NCBI RefSeq assembly: GCF_000371965.1
Contig: NZ_AQUO01000001.1
Span: 760,828 to 795,000 of the forward strand
Length of the DNA stretch: 34,173 nucleotides
Direction: 5' to 3'
DNA from: Paracoccus sp. N5
GTDB lineage: Bacteria; Pseudomonadota; Alphaproteobacteria; Rhodobacterales; Rhodobacteraceae
Shown here: positions 1 through 7,070 of the stretch, piece after piece
Layout of the letters: every line of letters starts with the position of its first letter
Position numbering within the stretch: the first letter of the stretch is position 1
Position numbers and translations under genes: made by a program
The notes under the pieces: generated by a model
What the model was told of the DNA's origin: nothing
The model's input: the letters and a program-made list of their open reading frames with translations, nothing else
The model's database searches: none

Positions 1-652
1 TGAAGCGCATCCGGCGGCTGATGCGGCTCATGCGTCTGATGCCGATCTACCAGAAGCCCAACACCAGCAAGCCTGCGAAGGGGCACAAGACCTACCCCTA
101 TCTGCTGGGTGGCCTGCGGGTCGATCGGCACAACCATGCCTGGTGTGCCGACATCACCTATCTGCCGATGCGACGAGGCTTCCTCTACCTGGTCGCCATC
201 ATGGACTGGTTCACCCGCAAGGTGCTGGCCTGGCGCATCTCGAACACGCTCGAAGCCGACTTCTGCGTCGAGGCGCTGAACGAGGCGGTCCACCGCTTCG
301 GCCCGCCCGAGATCATGAACACCGATCAGGGCTCGCAGTTCACGTCCTTCGCCTGGACCGACCGGCTGAAACGGATCGGCACCCGGATCTCGATGGACGG
401 CAAGGGCCGGTGTCTCGACAACATCTTCATCGAGCGCCTTTGGCGGTCCCTGAAGTATGAGTGCGTCTATCTGCACGCCTGGGAGACCGGCTCGCAGGCG
501 AAGGCGGGCGTTGGCCGATGGATCACCTTCTACAACCACCAGCGGCCCCACGCCGCCCATGGCGGACAGCCGCCCGCCGTGGTCTACTTCAACCAGATCG
601 AAACCGATCAGCAGGGGCAGAGAGTAGCTTAAATCATCCCGGAAACTGTCCA
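1..652 (+). mobile_element. IS3-family insertion sequence, right part
   Basis: The window opens inside an IS3-family element. The transposase frame is open from base 3 and ends at 632. About 20 bases further on, the sequence ccggaaactgtcca closes with the CA dinucleotide that IS3 elements carry at their right tip, so I place the end near 652. Read on the other strand this tip is TGGACAGTTTCCGG, which has the form of an IS3 terminal inverted repeat. The left end, the orfA part and the target duplication are outside the window, so the exact right boundary is inferred. Confidence 0.75.
3..632 (+). CDS. IS3-family transposase, OrfB part (5' partial)
   Basis: This is the integrase-like (rve) catalytic half of an IS3-family transposase, which cuts and joins the element's ends. 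The reading frame is open to the left edge of the window, so the start is missing; the first internal ATG is at 21. Counting from that ATG, the DDE triad is visible as D44 in WCADITYL, D102 in NTDQGSQFTS and E138 in FIERLWRSLKYE, a DD(35)E spacing normal for the family. The tail FYNHQRPHAAHGG is also typical of IS3 OrfB. The visible part runs to a normal stop and has no internal stop. In this family the protein is usually made as a frameshifted OrfAB fusion, which cannot be judged here. It lies just left of the accessory genes and may have brought or disrupted sequence at the prophage border. Confidence 0.9.
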   Translation, partial: KRIRRLMRLMRLMPIYQKPNTSKPAKGHKTYPYLLGGLRVDRHNHAWCADITYLPMRRGFLYLVAIMDWFTRKVLAWRISNTLEADFCVEALNEAVHRFGPPEIMNTDQGSQFTSFAWTDRLKRIGTRISMDGKGRCLDNIFIERLWRSLKYECVYLHAWETGSQAKAGVGRWITFYNHQRPHAAHGGQPPAVVYFNQIETDQQGQRVA

Positions 653-731
653 AGAGATGGGGAGTAGCTCAGTGCGCGGTGTCCTGGCGCAGGCGGAGGC
701 TATGCTGTCTGAAATGTCGGGGTCATAAATC

Positions 732-1124
732 GTGGCTATCAAGCTGACGCGAGTTCTTCTATCACTTCTGGTCCTTGCGGCTGCTTCCCCTGCGCTGGGA
801 CAGAGCTTCTCCTGTCGAATTGGCACGCAGCCCGCATGCCTGGACTACGGTGACAAGGTCTGCTCGAGCAGCGGCATGTGCGTCGACCGTAACGCAGCCT
901 GCTTCGATCAGTATCAGTGCAACTACGAGGGTTTCACCTGCAAATCAAACGTCACCGAATGCGTCGAAGCACATGACTCCCTGCTGCGAAAACACAATGA
1001 GCTGGTCGACGATTTCAATGAGAACCTTGAGATTGCCAAGAGAATGGCAGCGCGCTTGGACGACATCGAAAGCTGCCTGATCTATGCTAGTACCCTCGAG
1101 GCTGCGAAGCGATGTGCGCCATGA
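732..1124 (+). CDS. small secreted cysteine-rich protein, function unknown
   Basis: A 130-residue protein starting with GTG. Residues 1-23 form a clear Sec signal peptide: a Lys/Arg start, the core LLSLLVLAAASPA and a likely cleavage site after ALG. The mature part holds ten cysteines, eight within about 70 residues in a regular C-x(5-8)-C spacing, then a helical stretch with a last Cys pair near the C-terminus. This suggests a disulfide-bonded periplasmic or exported protein. I recognise no family. The ribosome site before the GTG is weak (a GGGG run about ten bases upstream), so a later start is possible but would remove the signal peptide. It stands alone between the IS end and the exonuclease gene and could be host accessory DNA or lysogenic-conversion cargo. 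Confidence 0.65.
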   Translation: MAIKLTRVLLSLLVLAAASPALGQSFSCRIGTQPACLDYGDKVCSSSGMCVDRNAACFDQYQCNYEGFTCKSNVTECVEAHDSLLRKHNELVDDFNENLEIAKRMAARLDDIESCLIYASTLEAAKRCAP

Positions 1125-1216
1125 ACCCGAAGCTGAAGATCATGATCATACAATGAAAACCGTGCCCCTAGCAGAAACAATTGGTCGGTTGCGGTATTTT
1201 GGGGAGCAGTTTCTGC

Positions 1217-2224
1217 ATGGCGCCTTTTAACTGGCTGTTCGGCCGCACCCCAAAACCGATCCAACAGAACCAGCCCGCACCCTTGGAGGAATTTCGGCCA
1301 TCTCCGATCATCCGTGCTCCCGCCAGACCAGCATTATCGCACGCGGTCAGGGTGCCGGAGGGCAGCTTCCGCTTCGTCGCGCTGGATGTCGAAACCGCTT
1401 GCAGTGATGCCGCCAGCATCTGCCAGATCGGCCTGGCCTGCGTTCAACCCGACAACCAGATCCAGACCTTCTCCATGCTGGTCAATCCCGGCACCAGGTT
1501 CGACGCCTTCAACATCCAGCTCCATGGCATTGGCCCGGACCATGTGGCGGATGCACCGCGGTTCCCTGACGCCTTGGATGCTTTGCTCCCTTTGCTGTCG
1601 CGCCACCATCTCATCCAGCATAGCAACTTCGACAAGCAGGCAATGAATGCCGCCTGCAGTTTCTGCGGCATCGACGCCCCTGACCTGCGCTGGGCCGACA
1701 GCGTCCAGATCGCGCGACGGGCGTGGCCCGAGTTGAAGGGTAACGGCGGGCACGGATTGGCGAACCTCAAGCGAACGCTGAACCTTCAGTTCCACCACCA
1801 TGATGCAGGCGAAGATGCCCGCGCAGCCGCATTGGTCGTGCTGCACGCCGAGCTTCATCTTCGCCTTCCGTTTGAAGAACTGATCAAACCGGCCGCCAGA
1901 AAGAGCTACTCAGCCGCGATCACCATGGACGGCGACCCGACAGGCGTACTGGCCGGGTCGGTGGTGGTCTTCACCGGCGCATTGGGCATGTCCAGAAGCG
2001 AAGCAGCCGAGCTTGCTGCCCGCGCAGGTATGTCCGTGAAGGCTGGCGTGACCAGGGAGACGACCCATTTGGTTGTAGGTGACCAAGATTTGAGCGTGCT
2101 TGCCGGGCACACTAAGAGCAGCAAGCACCGGAAGGCCGAAGACATGCAGAGGGCGGGGCATCCCATTCGCATTATTGGCGAGAGCGCCTTCAAATCCCTC
2201 GTGGCTAAATCGAAAGCAAGCTGA
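1217..2224 (+). CDS. DEDDh 3'-5' exonuclease with C-terminal BRCT domain
   Basis: A DnaQ/RNase T-like exonuclease fused to a BRCT domain, 335 residues. Residues about 53-210 carry the DEDDh set: D57 and E59 in ALDVETA, D139 in HSNFDKQA, then H195 and D200 in HDAGEDA. Such enzymes remove nucleotides from DNA or RNA 3' ends using two metal ions. Residues about 250-330 match a BRCT fold (SVVVFTGALG, then THLVVGD), a module that in NAD-dependent ligases and PolC-like proteins binds DNA or partner proteins. I chose the ATG at 1217 because GGGGAG lies seven to eight bases upstream; a TTG at 1181 in the same frame has no such site. It is a single gene without obvious partners. Its substrate is not evident; DNA repair or a phage accessory role are both possible. 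Confidence 0.85.
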   Translation: MAPFNWLFGRTPKPIQQNQPAPLEEFRPSPIIRAPARPALSHAVRVPEGSFRFVALDVETACSDAASICQIGLACVQPDNQIQTFSMLVNPGTRFDAFNIQLHGIGPDHVADAPRFPDALDALLPLLSRHHLIQHSNFDKQAMNAACSFCGIDAPDLRWADSVQIARRAWPELKGNGGHGLANLKRTLNLQFHHHDAGEDARAAALVVLHAELHLRLPFEELIKPAARKSYSAAITMDGDPTGVLAGSVVVFTGALGMSRSEAAELAARAGMSVKAGVTRETTHLVVGDQDLSVLAGHTKSSKHRKAEDMQRAGHPIRIIGESAFKSLVAKSKAS

Positions 2225-2310
2225 TCCCCCCTCCTCGGGTTCCTCCTCGGCGCTGAACGTATGCGGGGGGGGCGCAGCGCGGTGGTTCGCTAGCGTGAGG
2301 CATTTTCACC

Positions 2311-2460
2311 GGGGAAGCCAGGCGGAAGCCACCTTGCAACCCGGAGCCGGAATTCGTGAGTCAGATCAGCGGCTTGCGCAATCACGATCTGGCGGGGGTG
2401 GGTTCCCGGCGGGAAGCCAGGGAAGCCACCTTCGGGGAAGCCAGGTGGGCAGAAGCCACC
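2311..2460. repeat. three copies of a GGAAGCCA-rich direct repeat
   Basis: Three related units of about 22-27 bases lie at 2311-2334, 2410-2432 and 2434-2460. Each has the form GGGAAGCCAGG, a short variable part, then GAAGCCACC. The last two copies are almost adjacent and the first is about 75 bases away. The sequence between them is not repeated. The role is unknown: protein-binding iterons or a selfish repeat are options. Confidence 0.6.
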
Positions 2461-2509
2461 CCGAAAAGTCAATTCATTAGAAGCCGTTGAATCCGCTTCA
2501 CTTTTCGGG
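2460..2509. promoter_or_regulatory. nested inverted repeat, possible operator
   Basis: CCCGAAAAGT at 2460-2469 is the exact reverse complement of ACTTTTCGGG at 2500-2509. Inside, GAAGC at 2480-2484 pairs with GCTTC at 2495-2499. The outer repeat abuts TTGACA (2510-2515), which resembles a -35 hexamer. It could be a regulator site or a cruciform; nothing in the window identifies the binding protein. Confidence 0.4.
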
Positions 2510-2556
2510 TTGACAGACCTGCCCCCATTGACCTACCCCTTGATCATCGAAGAATT

Positions 2557-2594
2557 GCGCCCGGAGGAACCCCCTCGCGGGCGCTTTTCATTTT
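2557..2594 (+). terminator. intrinsic terminator before the methyltransferase pair
   Basis: GCGCCCG (2557-2563) pairs perfectly with CGGGCGC (2578-2584). The stem is extended inside by GAGG (2564-2567) with CCTC (2573-2576), and it is followed by TTTTCATTTT. This would stop rightward transcription coming from the exonuclease side. Its position also argues against the longer TTG-initiated reading of the next gene, which would run through the hairpin. Confidence 0.7.
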
Positions 2595-2620
2595 CCTCCC
2601 CACATCCCGAGCCCCATCCC

Positions 2621-3883
2621 ATGGACCTCGTCTTCGCGCCGAGCCAGGTAGAATCCTGGCCGATTGCCCGGCTGCGCCCCTATGCCCGCAATGCCAAGAT
2701 GCACGGCGACGACCAGGTGGCGAAGATCGCCGCCAGCATGGCCAAGTTCGGCTGGACCGTCCCCTGCATGGTGGCCGACGATGGTGAACTGATCGCGGGC
2801 CATGGACGGGTGCTGGCCGCGACCATGCTCGGCCTGACCGAGGTGCCGGTGATCCGGCTCAGCCACCTCGACGAGGCGGAACGCCGGGCGTACCGGATCG
2901 CCGACAACAAGCTGACGGAACTAGGCGAATGGGACGAGGCCCTGCTCCGCGACGAGATCGCGGGGCTGCTGGCCGAGGATTTCGACCTGACGCTGCTTGG
3001 CATCAGCGACGATGAGCTTGACGCGCTGCTGCGGGATCCCGACGCGCTGGGCGACGATGGTCCGGTCGAGGGCGAGGACGATGTGCCCGAACTTCCGGTC
3101 ACGCCAGTGTCGGTGCCGGGCGACCTCTGGCAGCTGGGCGCGCATCGTTTGATCTGCGGCGACAGCACTGCGGCCGATGTCGTTGGGCGGCTGCTCGGTG
3201 ACGTACGCCCCCTGCTGATGATCACCGACCCGCCCTATGGAGTCGATTACGATCCCTCCTGGCGCAATCAGGCTGGCGCGGCCAAGACGAAACGCACAGG
3301 TAAGGTGCTGAACGACGACCGGGCCGACTGGCGCGAGGCTTGGGCGCTGTTTCCCGGCGACGTCGCCTATGTCTGGCACGGCGCGCTGCATGCCGCGACC
3401 GTGGCGGACAGCCTGGCGGCGGCGGGCTTCGCCATCCGGTCGCAGATCATCTGGGCGAAGGACCGGCTGGTCCTCAGCCGGGGCGATTACCACTGGCAGC
3501 ACGAACCCTGCTGGTATGCGGTGCGCGCCAAGGGCAAGGGTCATTGGGCCGGGGACCGCAAGCAGACGACGCTGTGGCAGATCGCCAACCGGGATCAGGA
3601 CGCCGACACGGTCCACGGCACGCAGAAACCGGTCGAATGCATGCGGCGCCCGATCCTGAACAATTCCAGCCCCGGCCAGGCGGTCTATGAACCCTTCATG
3701 GGATCCGGCACCACGCTGATCGCGGCCGAGACCACGGGCCGGGTCTGTTTCGGGGTCGAGTTGAACCCGGCCTATGTCGATGTCGCCATAGAGCGCTGGC
3801 AATCCTTCACGGGTCAGGAGGCGGTGCTGGCGGAAACCGGCGAGACCTTCGCCAACCTGAAGGCAAAGCGGCTCGCGGCATGA
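2621..3883 (+). CDS. ParB-domain DNA methyltransferase, DPPY type
   Basis: A 420-residue phage-type fusion. Residues about 5-150 form a ParB/Srx-like nuclease domain (RLRPYARNAK, then GELIAGHGRVLAA and RAYRIADNKLTELG). Residues about 165-405 form an N4/N6 amino-methyltransferase of the beta class: motif IV D203PPY comes before the AdoMet-binding motif FMGSGTT starting at residue 359. The DPPY form usually marks adenine-N6 methylation. Such orphan enzymes protect phage DNA from host restriction or act in packaging control. I use the ATG at 2621 because the upstream extension to a TTG at 2510 would include a terminator hairpin. No strong ribosome site precedes 2621, so the start is the least certain part. 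It overlaps the next gene by four bases (ATGA), so the two are probably translated together. Confidence 0.88.
   Translation: MDLVFAPSQVESWPIARLRPYARNAKMHGDDQVAKIAASMAKFGWTVPCMVADDGELIAGHGRVLAATMLGLTEVPVIRLSHLDEAERRAYRIADNKLTELGEWDEALLRDEIAGLLAEDFDLTLLGISDDELDALLRDPDALGDDGPVEGEDDVPELPVTPVSVPGDLWQLGAHRLICGDSTAADVVGRLLGDVRPLLMITDPPYGVDYDPSWRNQAGAAKTKRTGKVLNDDRADWREAWALFPGDVAYVWHGALHAATVADSLAAAGFAIRSQIIWAKDRLVLSRGDYHWQHEPCWYAVRAKGKGHWAGDRKQTTLWQIANRDQDADTVHGTQKPVECMRRPILNNSSPGQAVYEPFMGSGTTLIAAETTGRVCFGVELNPAYVDVAIERWQSFTGQEAVLAETGETFANLKAKRLAA
2711..2767 (+). repeat. direct repeat copy 1 in the tandem methyltransferase genes
   Basis: This 57-base stretch matches 3970-4026 with a single mismatch. 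It encodes the ParB-domain helix DQVAKIAASMA and its continuation in both genes. The repeat marks a duplication and is a plausible site for recombination between the two genes. Confidence 0.85.
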
Positions 3884-5253
3884 ACGCGCCCCTCCTGCCG
3901 GGCCGGATAGAGCATTGGCCCCTGGCCCGTCTCCGGCCCTACGCCCGGAATGCCAAGACCCATGACGCCGACCAGGTGGCGAAGATCGCCGCCAGCATGG
4001 CCGAGTTCGGCTGGACCGTCCCCTGCCTCGTCGCCGCTGATGGCGAGTTGATAGCTGGCCATGGCCGCGTCCTGGCCGCAACACAGCTCGGACTGGCAGA
4101 GGCGCCGGTGATCGTGCTGGGCCATCTGACCGAGGCGCAGCGCCGGGCTTACCGGATCGCCGACAACAAGCTGACCGAACTGGGCGGGTGGGACGAGACG
4201 CTGCTGCTCGAGGAACTGCGCGGGCTGATGGCCGAGGACTTCGATCTCGGGCTGATCGGAATTCCCGAGGACGAGCTGGACGCGCTGCTGCACGATGCCG
4301 ACGACCGCGCGCCCATCGACGATGACACCGCGGATACGATCCCCGAGGCCCCGGGCGAACCAATCACCAAGCCAGGCGACATCTGGCGGCTCGGGCATCA
4401 CCGGCTGATCTGCGGCGATGCCACCGCCACGTCCGTGGTGACGAGGCTAATGGACGGGGCGCAGGCGTCGCTGCTGTTCACCTCCCCGCCCTACGCCCAG
4501 CAGCGCGACTATGGCGCTGCGAAGGAAAAGGTCGGCGATTGGGACGCGCTGATGCAGGGCGTCTTTTCTGCGGCGCCCGTCACCGCGGATGCCCAACTGC
4601 TGGTGAACCTCGGCCTCGTCCATCGCGATGGCGAATGGATCCCGTATTGGGAGGGCTGGGTCGACTGGATGCGCGAGCAAGGCTGGCGGCGGTTCGGCTG
4701 GTATGTCTGGGACCAGGGGCCGGGCCTGCACGGCGACTGGAACGGCCGCCTTGCGCCGTCGCACGAGTTCATCTTCCATTTCAACCGCCAGCCCCGGAAG
4801 CCGAACAAGACAGTAGAGAGCAAGCACGCAGGCGAAACCCTCGGCGGCGGCGGGTTGCGCGGGGCCGACGGCACAGTCCACCGCAAGACCGGCTATGGCA
4901 ACGCGATCCAGAGCCACCGCATCCCGGACAGCGTCTTCCGCATCATGCGCCACAAGGGCGGGCTGGGCGCTGCCGGATCGCACCCGGCCGTCTTCCCCGT
5001 CGCGCTGGTCGAGGCGGTGCTGGAGGCCTTCAGCGATCCCGGCGACCTGGTGTTCGAACCCTTCTGCGGCTCCGGCACACAGCTGATCGCGGCGGAACGC
5101 ACCGGGCGGCGCTGCTGCGCGGTGGAACTGGACCCGGTCTATTGCGACGTCGCCGTGCGGCGGTGGGAGATGGCGACGGGGCGGATAGCAAGCCGGATCG
5201 CGGACCAGGAAGAAGCCGGGAAACCGGCGCGCCGGTCTAGGAAGCGCGCATGA
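3880..5253 (+). CDS. ParB-domain DNA methyltransferase, SPPY type
   Basis: A 457-residue relative of the preceding gene. The N-terminal ParB-like domain (about 1-150) is close to its neighbour's at both protein and DNA level. The catalytic part differs: motif IV reads S202PPY and motif I is FCGSGTQ at residue 395. SPPY is the usual signature of cytosine-N4 methyltransferases, although some adenine enzymes use it. The central region (about 230-340) has a long target-recognition-like insert with no counterpart in the first enzyme. The start overlaps the upstream stop as ATGA, and its own end overlaps the next small gene by four bases, so the three form one translational unit. Likely role: modifying phage DNA at a second sequence. 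The specificity cannot be read from the sequence. Confidence 0.9.
   Translation: MNAPLLPGRIEHWPLARLRPYARNAKTHDADQVAKIAASMAEFGWTVPCLVAADGELIAGHGRVLAATQLGLAEAPVIVLGHLTEAQRRAYRIADNKLTELGGWDETLLLEELRGLMAEDFDLGLIGIPEDELDALLHDADDRAPIDDDTADTIPEAPGEPITKPGDIWRLGHHRLICGDATATSVVTRLMDGAQASLLFTSPPYAQQRDYGAAKEKVGDWDALMQGVFSAAPVTADAQLLVNLGLVHRDGEWIPYWEGWVDWMREQGWRRFGWYVWDQGPGLHGDWNGRLAPSHEFIFHFNRQPRKPNKTVESKHAGETLGGGGLRGADGTVHRKTGYGNAIQSHRIPDSVFRIMRHKGGLGAAGSHPAVFPVALVEAVLEAFSDPGDLVFEPFCGSGTQLIAAERTGRRCCAVELDPVYCDVAVRRWEMATGRIASRIADQEEAGKPARRSRKRA
3970..4026 (+). repeat. direct repeat copy 2 in the tandem methyltransferase genes
   Basis: Second copy of the 57-base repeat at 2711-2767, 56 of 57 bases identical. 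The single difference changes AAG to GAG (Lys to Glu). The copies lie in the same orientation, 1259 bases apart. Confidence 0.85.
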
Positions 5254-5459
5254 CCCAGTCGCGCCGCATGTCCCTGATCGAGGCCGCAACCTACGTGATC
5301 GTCGGCTATGCCCTCGCGGTCGGAAGGCAGATCGTGGTGTTTCCGGTCTTCGGCATCCACATCGCGCTGGGCGATCAGCTGGCCATCGGCCTCGCGTTCA
5401 CCGGCGTATCGCTGGTGCGCGGGTATGTGCTGCGCAGGCTGTTCGAGAGATTCCGTTGA
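5250..5459 (+). CDS. small membrane protein of prophages (DUF7220-like)
   Basis: A 69-residue protein with two hydrophobic segments, about residues 12-31 and 40-56, and a positively charged end (RRLFERFR). The opening SRRMSLIEAATYVIVGYALAV resembles a small family common in alphaproteobacterial phages that I recall as DUF7220; the name is from memory and not verified. Its ATG overlaps the methyltransferase stop by four bases, so it is co-translated with the two methyltransferases. The function is unknown. It could be a membrane accessory such as an exclusion or superinfection protein, but nothing in the sequence proves this. After it come about 225 bases without a gene. Confidence 0.7.
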   Translation: MTQSRRMSLIEAATYVIVGYALAVGRQIVVFPVFGIHIALGDQLAIGLAFTGVSLVRGYVLRRLFERFR

Positions 5460-5686
5460 CGGGAAATCCGCAGTTCTCTACCGTTCGGCCAAACGAAGGC
5501 TCAGAAGCGAGCTTTGAGGAGGGCATGAGCCCCCTCAGGTCGGCAGAAAAACCCTGACGGCATCGTTGTACGGACTGCGGAACCACGAATGATCGGGTCT
5601 CGCGCGAGCATGAGCTTCCCGCCGGGGAGCGCCCCTCCAAGGCGCCGCGCATTCGCTTCTCACGAAGTTGAATGGAGGCCCCTTGG

Positions 5687-6067
5687 ATGGGAAAGCTGTC
5701 GAATATTCGCCGAACCAAAATGCTGGCGCAGGGCGGCCGGTGCTACTACTGCGACCTGCCGATGTGGGATCCGGAGATGGATCCTGCCGTGCCGGAAATC
5801 TGCCAGGCACCACCCTTGCGGAAGTATCTTCGCTGTACCGCAGAGCACCTGCACCCCCGCTCCGACGGCGGTGCCGACGCGCCCACAAACATCGTCGCTG
5901 CCTGCTGGTACTGCAACACAAGGCGGCATCACAGAAAGGAGCCCCCCTCCCCGGACGCACATCGCGCACGCGTCCGAGAGAGGATGGCAAATGGGAAATG
6001 GCTGGCAGCGCACCTGAAAGACATCAGGAGCGCTGTCTGCTTGGGTGTGAGCACCCGAAGGATCTGA
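5687..6067 (+). CDS. HNH endonuclease
   Basis: A 126-residue HNH-fold nuclease. It has the treble-clef cysteine pair CYYC near residue 15, the metal-binding core AEHLHPRSDGG with the active histidine, then NIVAACWYCNTRRH with the second zinc pair CWYC. In many phages an HNH protein next to the terminase genes helps cut DNA during packaging; free-standing homing nucleases look similar. I start at ATG 5687 because GGAGG at 5674-5678 lies eight bases upstream; the ATG at 5672 would bury that site. It is separated from the methyltransferase unit by about 225 bases and faces the leftward DUF3489 gene tail-to-tail with only 14 bases between. A role in packaging with the terminase is inferred from position. 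Confidence 0.85.
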   Translation: MGKLSNIRRTKMLAQGGRCYYCDLPMWDPEMDPAVPEICQAPPLRKYLRCTAEHLHPRSDGGADAPTNIVAACWYCNTRRHHRKEPPSPDAHRARVRERMANGKWLAAHLKDIRSAVCLGVSTRRI

Positions 6068-6081
6068 TCCTGAAAACCTGA

Positions 6082-6636
6082 TCAAGGCAGCTTGTAGACC
6101 GTCCCCCTACCCTCGACCTTCTCGGCGGCGATGGGCAGACCCAGCTTCTTCTTCAGCGCCCCCGAGATGCAGCCGCGGACGGTATGTGCCAACCATCCGG
6201 AGGCATCGACCATCTCGGCGACCGTCGCGCCCTCGGGGCGCTGGAGCATGGCGATGATCTGCGCCTGCTTGGTGCCAGCGCGGATGGCGACGGGTTTCGC
6301 GGTGCCAGTGTCGTCAGGCGCGGGTTCCGCCTTTGCCTTCGCCTTCCGCACGCTAGCGACAGCGCTGGCCACCACCGGCTCGATCCCGATGGCCTCCAGC
6401 CCGGCCGCGGTCGCGATCAGCGTGGTGCCGTGGCCATCGCCGGTCTCGCGCCAAATCGGCTCGCCGCGACGCAGGTTGGCCTCGACCTCCTCGAGCCAGC
6501 CGCGGGCGATCAGCTTGCCGACGACCATCTTGGCCGCGGCGCCGACCAGCCCCTCGGGCAGCGGCAGGGCGAGGTTCCCCGGCCGGGTCGCGGCGCGGGA
6601 GAGGATCAGGGATTGAGTGTCGGACGGGGTGGTCAT
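6082..6636 (-). CDS. DUF3489 domain protein
   Basis: A 184-residue protein read leftward. The C-terminal 65 residues match DUF3489: GTKQAQIIAMLQRPEGATVAE, then GWLAHTVRGCISGALKKKLG and the ending GRGTVYKLP. This looks like a winged-helix-type DNA-binding fold. The N-terminal part also repeats a helical plan with a small hydrophobic helix (LVGAAAKMVVGKLIARGWLEEV), joined by an Ala/Lys/Pro linker at about 95-120. A GGAGG sequence sits four bases before the ATG. It is the last gene of a three-gene leftward cluster and is found in the same place in many Rhodobacterales prophages, between methyltransferases and terminase. It may be a phage regulator; the exact job is unknown. Confidence 0.85.
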   Translation of the reverse strand: MTTPSDTQSLILSRAATRPGNLALPLPEGLVGAAAKMVVGKLIARGWLEEVEANLRRGEPIWRETGDGHGTTLIATAAGLEAIGIEPVVASAVASVRKAKAKAEPAPDDTGTAKPVAIRAGTKQAQIIAMLQRPEGATVAEMVDASGWLAHTVRGCISGALKKKLGLPIAAEKVEGRGTVYKLP

Positions 6637-6655
6637 CGGAGCCTCCGGGCGCTGT

Positions 6656-6708
6656 GGCGCGCGCTGTGCGCGCCTTCTACGGAGGCAAGCCCCGTCGTCG
6701 AACGGGGC
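6656..6708 (-). other. two perfect hairpins in the leader of the DUF3489 gene
   Basis: Within the 94-base gap between two leftward genes there are two 7-bp perfect stems. GGCGCGC (6656-6662) pairs with GCGCGCC (6668-6674), and GCCCCGT (6689-6695) pairs with ACGGGGC (6702-6708). Neither is followed by a T run on the minus strand, so they are not simple terminators. They may shape the messenger before the DUF3489 start, or be RNA processing sites. Confidence 0.45.
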
Positions 6709-6730
6709 GGCCTTGGCGCCGCGCGGTGCG

Positions 6731-6958
6731 TCAGGCGGCGTGTTCGCCTTCCTTGAAGGCGCTGTCGGTGATCTGGCGCAGCAGGCCCGCGTAGTGCTTC
6801 AGCGTGCCGACGTGCCCCCAATGGATCTCGTCGGGGTGGGTCTCGAAATGGTCGTCGCTGAGGGCCTTCAGGCGCTCCAGCATCATGTCGATCTCGGCCT
6901 TGGCGGCGATGAAGGCGTCGAGGGCCTTGTCGTTCGAGGCGGCGCGGCGGGTGGTCAT
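6731..6958 (-). CDS. hypothetical 75-residue protein
   Basis: A small acidic, mainly helical protein, middle gene of the leftward cluster. It contains a hydrophilic helix (about 12-35) followed by the conserved-looking motif HFETHPDEIHWGHVGTLKHY and a final helix. The ATG at 6958 has AAGGA nine bases upstream; an upstream ATG at 6985 in the same frame has no ribosome site, so I prefer the shorter form. Four histidines cluster in residues 45-65, which might bind a metal, but this is only a remark on composition. I do not recognise the family. Its place beside DUF3489 suggests an early or regulatory phage gene. Confidence 0.65.
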   Translation of the reverse strand: MTTRRAASNDKALDAFIAAKAEIDMMLERLKALSDDHFETHPDEIHWGHVGTLKHYAGLLRQITDSAFKEGEHAA

Positions 6959-7070
6959 GGCGGGGCATCCTTCGGTGAGTTGCATCGTTCTGGTGCGAAC
7001 ACCATCGCTCTGTCGGGCGGATGATCGTAGGCAAATCGGAGCAATATCAGTGCTTGTCTGATCATTCCGC

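Larger units (their letters stand above)
2225..2556. other. gene-free stretch with repeats and inverted repeats
   Basis: Between the exonuclease stop and the first methyltransferase start (2621) there are almost 400 bases with no convincing gene. Open frames here are short, contain the terminator described below, or have no ribosome site. What the stretch does hold is a set of GGAAGCCA repeats (2311-2460), a 10-bp inverted repeat (2460-2509) directly followed by TTGACA at 2510-2515, and an intrinsic terminator (2557-2594). No good -10 box is seen at the right distance from the TTGACA, so I do not call a promoter. Confidence 0.6.

Noticed and set aside
660..690. tRNA-like start GGGGAGTAGCTCAGT after the IS element
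   Set aside because: The sequence downstream does not form a D-stem, anticodon arm or T-arm; probably coincidence.
2311..2460. GGAAGCCA repeats as a CRISPR array
   Set aside because: Only three units, irregular spacing and imperfect copies, and no cas genes nearby.
2510..2620. TTG-initiated extension of the first methyltransferase
   Set aside because: It runs through a strong terminator hairpin, and the family homology begins only after ATG 2621.
2921..4363. 480-codon leftward ORF opposite the methyltransferases
   Set aside because: Arg/Pro-rich mirror frame of high-GC coding DNA; the rightward genes have clear motifs.
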